From assembly GCA_016296775.1 (NCBI GenBank), contig JAEDIE010000033.1, positions 1 through 9,884 on the forward strand: a stretch of 9,884 nt of DNA, given 5' to 3'. The notes beneath the pieces are model-generated. The model was not told the DNA's origin. It searched no databases and saw only the letters and a list, made by a program, of their open reading frames with translations. Source of the DNA: Bacilli bacterium (lineage in GTDB: Bacteria; Bacillota_I; Bacilli_A; RFN20; CAG-826). Of the stretch, positions 7,301-9,884 are shown one piece after another; position 1 is the first letter of the stretch; the number at the start of each line of letters is the position of its first letter. A program made the position numbers and the translations under genes.

Positions 7301-8321
7301 TTATTTCAAACTCCATATTTAAACTAAATAAATGGTTCATTTCTTTATCAATAAATGATAAATCCCAACCTTCAAGGTAAATATCTAAAGATAAATAAGC
7401 TAAATGAGAAGTATCATCAATAGTTGTTACAATTTTCTTATTTGAAATAACTGTATCGTAACCTAAATAAGAAGAAGTGGCAAAAACAGTTTCTTCTTCA
7501 TCAAGAGCATATACACCATTCTTATGATTTGATGTAAATGTATTTCCATCAAATTCAGCTTCATCTAGTCCATCACTTGTTACACTACTTTTATATTTAA
7601 TATTACTAGCTTCACCATAGATAGTTTCTTTATTTGTAAAAGTATTGTAATCGTAAAGTCCATCTCTATTTAAATCTAATAATCCTCCAACAACATCATT
7701 TCCATCACTTAATTTTGATGGATTAAAGATGAAGTTATTAGAATCATTTTCAAAATGGATTCTAATAGAGTTTTTAATATCACCTACTGAATCAAGTTCA
7801 ATATTAGTTAAATAGATAGATCCATTACTCATTGATGTGACGTTATCTCCACTAACCTTACTAGCTTTAAACACCAAGTCAAAATGAGAATAATTCTTTT
7901 TTAAAGCTAATATTGGTCTAGAGAAACTGTCGATGTAGTTTTCATTGTGATATGGAGCTCTTTTTAAAGAGAAGTCATTTCCATCAAATGCTCCACTTGT
8001 AACACCATTAACTTCATTTGTAGCATATCCGTTTAAGGTAGAGTAATATGAAGCTATTTCTTTACTAATTCCACCCTTACACCAATAGATATCATCGTTA
8101 TTTTCATCTTTTACCATATTAAAAGACTCATATTCAGGAAGTTCTACTTCACTTTTTAATCCAATATCAAAAAGCATTGTATTTCCAATACTAGTACCAT
8201 CATATTTAAGATATACGTTACTTGAATATTGATACCAGGCAAAAGTAGCACCAATACTACTAACTACCAAAATACAAATAACAATAGATAACAAAGGTAA
8301 AAATAGTTCTTTATTCTTCAT
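7293..8321 (-). CDS. SipW-dependent-type secreted surface protein (paralogue 1)
   Basis: A 342-residue protein starting MKNKELFLPLL. I chose the ATG at 8321 because a GAGG (8328-8331) lies 6 nt before it; a longer in-frame version would need a TTG at 8342 without a good site. The N-terminus has a hydrophobic core (about 6-25) followed by GATFAWYQYSS, a SipW-type signal with probable cleavage after Ala28. The mature part is beta-rich and acidic. It has a D216-x-N-x-D-G-x-x-D224 loop (DLNRDGLYD), like calcium-binding dockerin or EF-hand loops, and a C-terminal DIYLEGWD near 313-320 shared with the next gene and, as YLEGND, with the previous one. It overlaps the end of the previous gene by 11 bp. 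It is probably exported, processed by the SipW-type peptidase of the operon and retained as a surface or matrix component. Confidence 0.8.
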   Translation of the reverse strand: MKNKELFLPLLSIVICILVVSSIGATFAWYQYSSNVYLKYDGTSIGNTMLFDIGLKSEVELPEYESFNMVKDENNDDIYWCKGGISKEIASYYSTLNGYATNEVNGVTSGAFDGNDFSLKRAPYHNENYIDSFSRPILALKKNYSHFDLVFKASKVSGDNVTSMSNGSIYLTNIELDSVGDIKNSIRIHFENDSNNFIFNPSKLSDGNDVVGGLLDLNRDGLYDYNTFTNKETIYGEASNIKYKSSVTSDGLDEAEFDGNTFTSNHKNGVYALDEEETVFATSSYLGYDTVISNKKIVTTIDDTSHLAYLSLDIYLEGWDLSFIDKEMNHLFSLNMEFEINE

Positions 8322-9138
8322 TAACTGCCTCAAACGCTTCAATATTAATAGCTAATTTGAGATAAGTTTCATCAGGAATTGTTCCAACACATTCTTCATC
8401 ATTTCCTTCGAGGTAAAGTAGGATGGTATAGCGTGTAACATCTCCAATATTAAAATGGTTTCTTGAATTAGAAAGGATGATTGTTTCATCTTCAAAGTTT
8501 GTAGCAAAACCTGCTTCATCACAAAAATCACCAACATTTTTGTTGATACAAGTATTGTAAAAAGGTTCTACACTTCCACTTTCAAAGTGAGGTGTAATAC
8601 CTTCTTTAGCATATGTAACATAGTTATGTTCATCAAGATTAGAGTTTTCATAAAATCTAACACGTAAAATATCATCTAAAGAATAGTTTACGTTTGTTGG
8701 TCTTTTGTTATCTACAATTGAAAACTTAAAGTTATATGAAGCATTGATATCACCTACATTCTTTAAATAAAAAGTATATTTAAAGAAGTATAATGATACA
8801 TCTTCATTTGTATTAGGATTAGTTAATTTTCCAATGTTTCCATTACTTGATGGATCATCAAGTACACTACCTTCAAATGTATTTAAACGTGAGTACGTAT
8901 AAATTGAATATGGAGGTAGTTTGTCTAAAGATATAAAAGTAGTTGATTCTTTAAAATCAATATCTGTAGACATAGCTAGTTTAACATCGTTATTTTTTAA
9001 TCCTATTGTAAAATGACCAATATCTCTACCCATGAAAGATACTAACATAAAAGGAATTAATAAAACTCCTGTTATTAAAGTTACAATGGATGCTACTTTC
9101 TTTCTTCTTTTCTTTTTTAAGTAATTTAAATCAACCAT
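8311..9138 (-). CDS. Membrane-anchored or secreted TasA/SipW-substrate-like protein, first gene of operon
   Basis: A 275-residue protein with a very basic N-terminus (LKKKRRKK at 7-14), a hydrophobic helix (about 15-36) and an extracellular beta-rich domain. Unlike the next two proteins it has no FAW/LAW motif after the hydrophobic core, so it may stay as a type II membrane anchor, or be cut elsewhere. Near the C-terminus LYLEGNDEEC (241-250) followed by alternating hydrophobic strand residues resembles the closing strands of SipW-dependent-type proteins (pattern Y-x-E-G-x-D-x-x-C), and matches DIYLEGWD/DIYIEGWD of its neighbours. Cys197, Cys206 and Cys250 may form a disulfide outside the cell. 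It is the first full-size gene after the c-di-GMP riboswitch and terminator, and starts 89 nt after the terminator. Its ribosome binding site (AGG about 8-9 nt upstream) is weak. Family membership is inferred from motif and context. Confidence 0.7.
   Translation of the reverse strand: MVDLNYLKKKRRKKVASIVTLITGVLLIPFMLVSFMGRDIGHFTIGLKNNDVKLAMSTDIDFKESTTFISLDKLPPYSIYTYSRLNTFEGSVLDDPSSNGNIGKLTNPNTNEDVSLYFFKYTFYLKNVGDINASYNFKFSIVDNKRPTNVNYSLDDILRVRFYENSNLDEHNYVTYAKEGITPHFESGSVEPFYNTCINKNVGDFCDEAGFATNFEDETIILSNSRNHFNIGDVTRYTILLYLEGNDEECVGTIPDETYLKLAINIEAFEAVNEE
8328..8331 (-). promoter_or_regulatory. Ribosome binding site that decides the start at 8321
   Basis: GAGG on the minus strand, 6 nt before the ATG at 8321 and inside the end of the upstream gene. 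It supports the 342-residue form of the SipW-type protein over a TTG start at 8342. Confidence 0.7.
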
Positions 9139-9200
9139 TAATAAAACCTATCTAAACAATAAATAATGAATATTAAAAATAATTCATTAAATATATGCAT
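9138..9200 (-). other. Possible 20-residue leader ORF overlapping the first operon gene
   Basis: An ATG at 9200 opens a 20-codon frame (a hydrophobic peptide beginning MHIFNELF) whose TAA overlaps the ATG of the first operon gene as TAATG at 9140-9136. An AGGA lies about 12 nt upstream, longer than ideal. Stop-start overlap could couple translation to the weakly primed next gene. In sequence this AT-rich it may equally be chance. Confidence 0.25.
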
Positions 9201-9226
9201 GTATTATGTATGTCCTAAGATAAGAG

Positions 9227-9295
9227 AAAATAAAAATGCCAATCGCCTATCAAATCAATTGGGTTTTATTTTACTTTACCCACAAGGCAACTGGC
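9227..9295 (-). terminator. Riboswitch-controlled intrinsic terminator
   Basis: On the minus strand GCCAGUUGCCU (9295-9285) can pair along all 11 positions, two of them G-U, with AGGCGAUUGGC (9248-9238). AUUUUUAUUUU follows. The 36-nt loop holds a small 5-bp helix (UGGGU/ACCCA). The 5' arm is the same sequence that closes the 3' side of the c-di-GMP aptamer, so aptamer folding and terminator folding exclude each other. This predicts read-through when c-di-GMP is bound and termination when it is absent. Confidence 0.85.
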
Positions 9296-9350
9296 TAACT
9301 TACTAGTCCCTATAGTTTTGCGTCACTAAATCCCTTTAGTTTTGCTTTTT
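9283..9350 (-). promoter_or_regulatory. Cyclic di-GMP-I (GEMM-I) riboswitch aptamer
   Basis: The minus-strand RNA has the hallmarks of the class I c-di-GMP aptamer in order: a GCAAAAC entry; a 6-bp stem ACUAAA/UUUAGU capped by a GGGA tetraloop of the GNRA type (9331-9334); the signature GACGCAAAA (9324-9316); an AGGGACUA segment; and a closing GCCAGUUGCC (9295-9286). The outer P1 helix is short and contains one A-C mismatch, and the second arm is shorter than in the Vibrio Vc2 aptamer. It begins within a few bases of the predicted transcription start and runs into a terminator sharing its 3' strand, the usual layout of a transcriptional riboswitch. It controls the operon that follows. Confidence 0.9.
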
Positions 9351-9358
9351 ACGATAAA

Positions 9359-9387
9359 ATTATAAATAAGTTTATAAAAAAAGACAA
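9359..9387 (-). promoter_or_regulatory. Sigma-A-type promoter of the riboswitch operon
   Basis: A -35 box TTGTCT (9387-9382) and a perfect -10 box TATAAT (9364-9359) are separated by 17 bp. The expected start, near 9352, puts the aptamer at the very 5' end of the transcript. The promoter begins immediately after the T-tract of the upstream terminator. Confidence 0.85.
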
Positions 9388-9388
9388 T

Positions 9389-9416
9389 AAAAAATTGGTT
9401 CCAGTGAACCAATTTT
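9389..9416 (-). terminator. Intrinsic terminator of the 122-aa membrane protein gene
   Basis: A perfect 11-bp stem (9406-9416 with 9391-9401) closes a 4-nt loop and ends in a run of six Ts (9394-9389) on the minus strand. It starts 5 bp after the stop of the 9422-9790 gene and separates that gene from the riboswitch operon. Confidence 0.9.
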
Positions 9417-9421
9417 AATAT

Positions 9422-9790
9422 TTATTCCTTTTTTTCTTGATTAGCAAGAAGATCTTTCATTAATTCTTGCTTTAATTTTTCTTTTTCTTCATCAGTTAAT
9501 TCACTTAATTTAGCTTCTTTAGGTTTATTAACTTTCTTTACATACCATACTAATATAGCAATGTTAGCGAATAATAATAAGAACAATGGAAGAACTATAG
9601 CTACTAAGAATACTGTTGGATTCTTTTGGAAGAATTGAATCATTCCTTCTTTTCCAGTAATACTACCTATATCTTCTGGCATTGTAGCTAACATAATAAT
9701 TGATATAACAAATAAAGCTATTGTCAAAGCAATATCTAAACAAAATAGAGCAATAAACAATATCTTTTTAGCTTTTGTACTAAGTTTCAT
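9422..9790 (-). CDS. Small two-helix membrane protein, family not recognised
   Basis: A 122-residue protein with a basic start, a membrane helix at about 10-35, a short loop (MPEDIGSITGKEGMIQFF), a second helix at about 60-84 ending W-Y-V-K-K, and a charged helical tail. With two helices both ends are on the same side, probably the cytoplasm. The tail ELTDEEKEKLKQELMKDLL is strikingly like the tail of the SipW-type peptidase (NLSKEEIEKLKTELLNEML), with 11 identities over 21 aligned residues. Such a short amphipathic module might mediate interaction or membrane-surface contact. A strong AGGAG lies 8 nt before the ATG. The gene is closed by its own terminator and so is outside the riboswitch operon. 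No function can be assigned. Confidence 0.8.
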   Translation of the reverse strand: MKLSTKAKKILFIALFCLDIALTIALFVISIIMLATMPEDIGSITGKEGMIQFFQKNPTVFLVAIVLPLFLLLFANIAILVWYVKKVNKPKEAKLSELTDEEKEKLKQELMKDLLANQEKKE

Positions 9791-9807
9791 ATTTTATTCT
9801 CCTAACA

Positions 9808-9844
9808 AAAATACTACTAGATTTTTGGGTTCTAGTAGTATTTT
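9808..9844 (-). terminator. Terminator-like hairpin upstream of the 122-aa gene
   Basis: A perfect 14-bp inverted repeat (9808-9821 with 9831-9844) surrounds a 9-nt loop and is followed on the minus strand by TTTTTGTT, only a few bases before the AGGAG of the next gene. It could end transcription of a gene beyond the window. There is, however, no room for a promoter between it and the next ribosome binding site, so it may instead be a leader attenuator or allow partial read-through. Confidence 0.6.
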
Positions 9845-9884
9845 ATGTTATTTTCTTAAAATATTAAAGAATTTTTAATAATAT

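Noticed and set aside
8322..8342. TTG start at 8342 for the SipW-type paralogue 1
   Set aside because: The ATG at 8321 has a GAGG 6 nt upstream and gives a normal signal peptide; the TTG form has no comparable site and deepens the overlap with the previous gene.
8352..8537. Minus-strand 61-codon frame inside the first operon gene
   Set aside because: It is a frame-shifted shadow of that gene with no recognisable product.
9164..9189. 8-bp AT-only hairpin in the leader before the first operon gene
   Set aside because: It is nearly all A/T with no U-tract; probably chance in this composition.
1..9884. Mycoplasma genetic code 4 (TGA as Trp)
   Set aside because: Trp codons are TGG, for example in EALVRW of the EAL protein, and TGA works as stop at 886-888 and 6230-6232, both in ATGA overlaps with well-primed downstream genes.

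Overview
The window is strongly AT-rich and comes from a low-GC Gram-positive-type bacterium, most plausibly an uncultured Bacillota/Mycoplasmatota-like lineage (Erysipelotrichia, RF39 or Acholeplasma surroundings). This placement is inferred from composition, Shine-Dalgarno-type starts and gene content. Trp is written TGG, and TGA is used as a stop at 886-888 and 6230-6232, so the standard bacterial code applies rather than Mycoplasma code 4. Every gene lies on the minus strand, so transcription runs from high to low coordinates.

Region 1 (9884-9389): a small two-helix membrane protein (9422-9790). It has a terminator-like hairpin just upstream of its ribosome binding site and a clean intrinsic terminator (9389-9416) after its stop.

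Region 2 (9387-9139): a compact control region. A TTGTCT-17-TATAAT promoter is followed at once by a cyclic di-GMP class I (GEMM-I) riboswitch aptamer and an intrinsic terminator. The terminator's 5' arm is the 3' strand of the aptamer, an arrangement that predicts a transcriptional ON switch: c-di-GMP bound, terminator blocked, operon expressed.

Region 3 (9138-1): one tightly packed operon of at least nine genes, overlapping by up to 11 bp or 2 bp apart, except for a 43-bp gap before the last. In order of transcription: three membrane-anchored or secreted beta-rich proteins resembling SipW-dependent/TasA-type substrates (two are clear paralogues with SipW-type N-termini); a membrane-tethered McrB-like AAA+ NTPase; a DUF2357-like protein ending in a charged coiled coil; a SipW-type (S26B) signal peptidase; a membrane GGDEF-like/EAL c-di-GMP phosphodiesterase with its catalytic residues intact; an MTA/SAH-nucleosidase-fold protein whose key active-site acids are replaced; and the start of a lipoprotein running off the window edge.

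Reading of the whole: this looks like a c-di-GMP-induced cell-surface or extracellular-matrix module. It carries its own signal peptidase and substrates, and an AAA+/DUF2357 pair of restriction-system ancestry that appears to have been moved to the membrane. A phosphodiesterase made by the same transcript could supply negative feedback. The family assignments are fairly secure; the joint function is inference.
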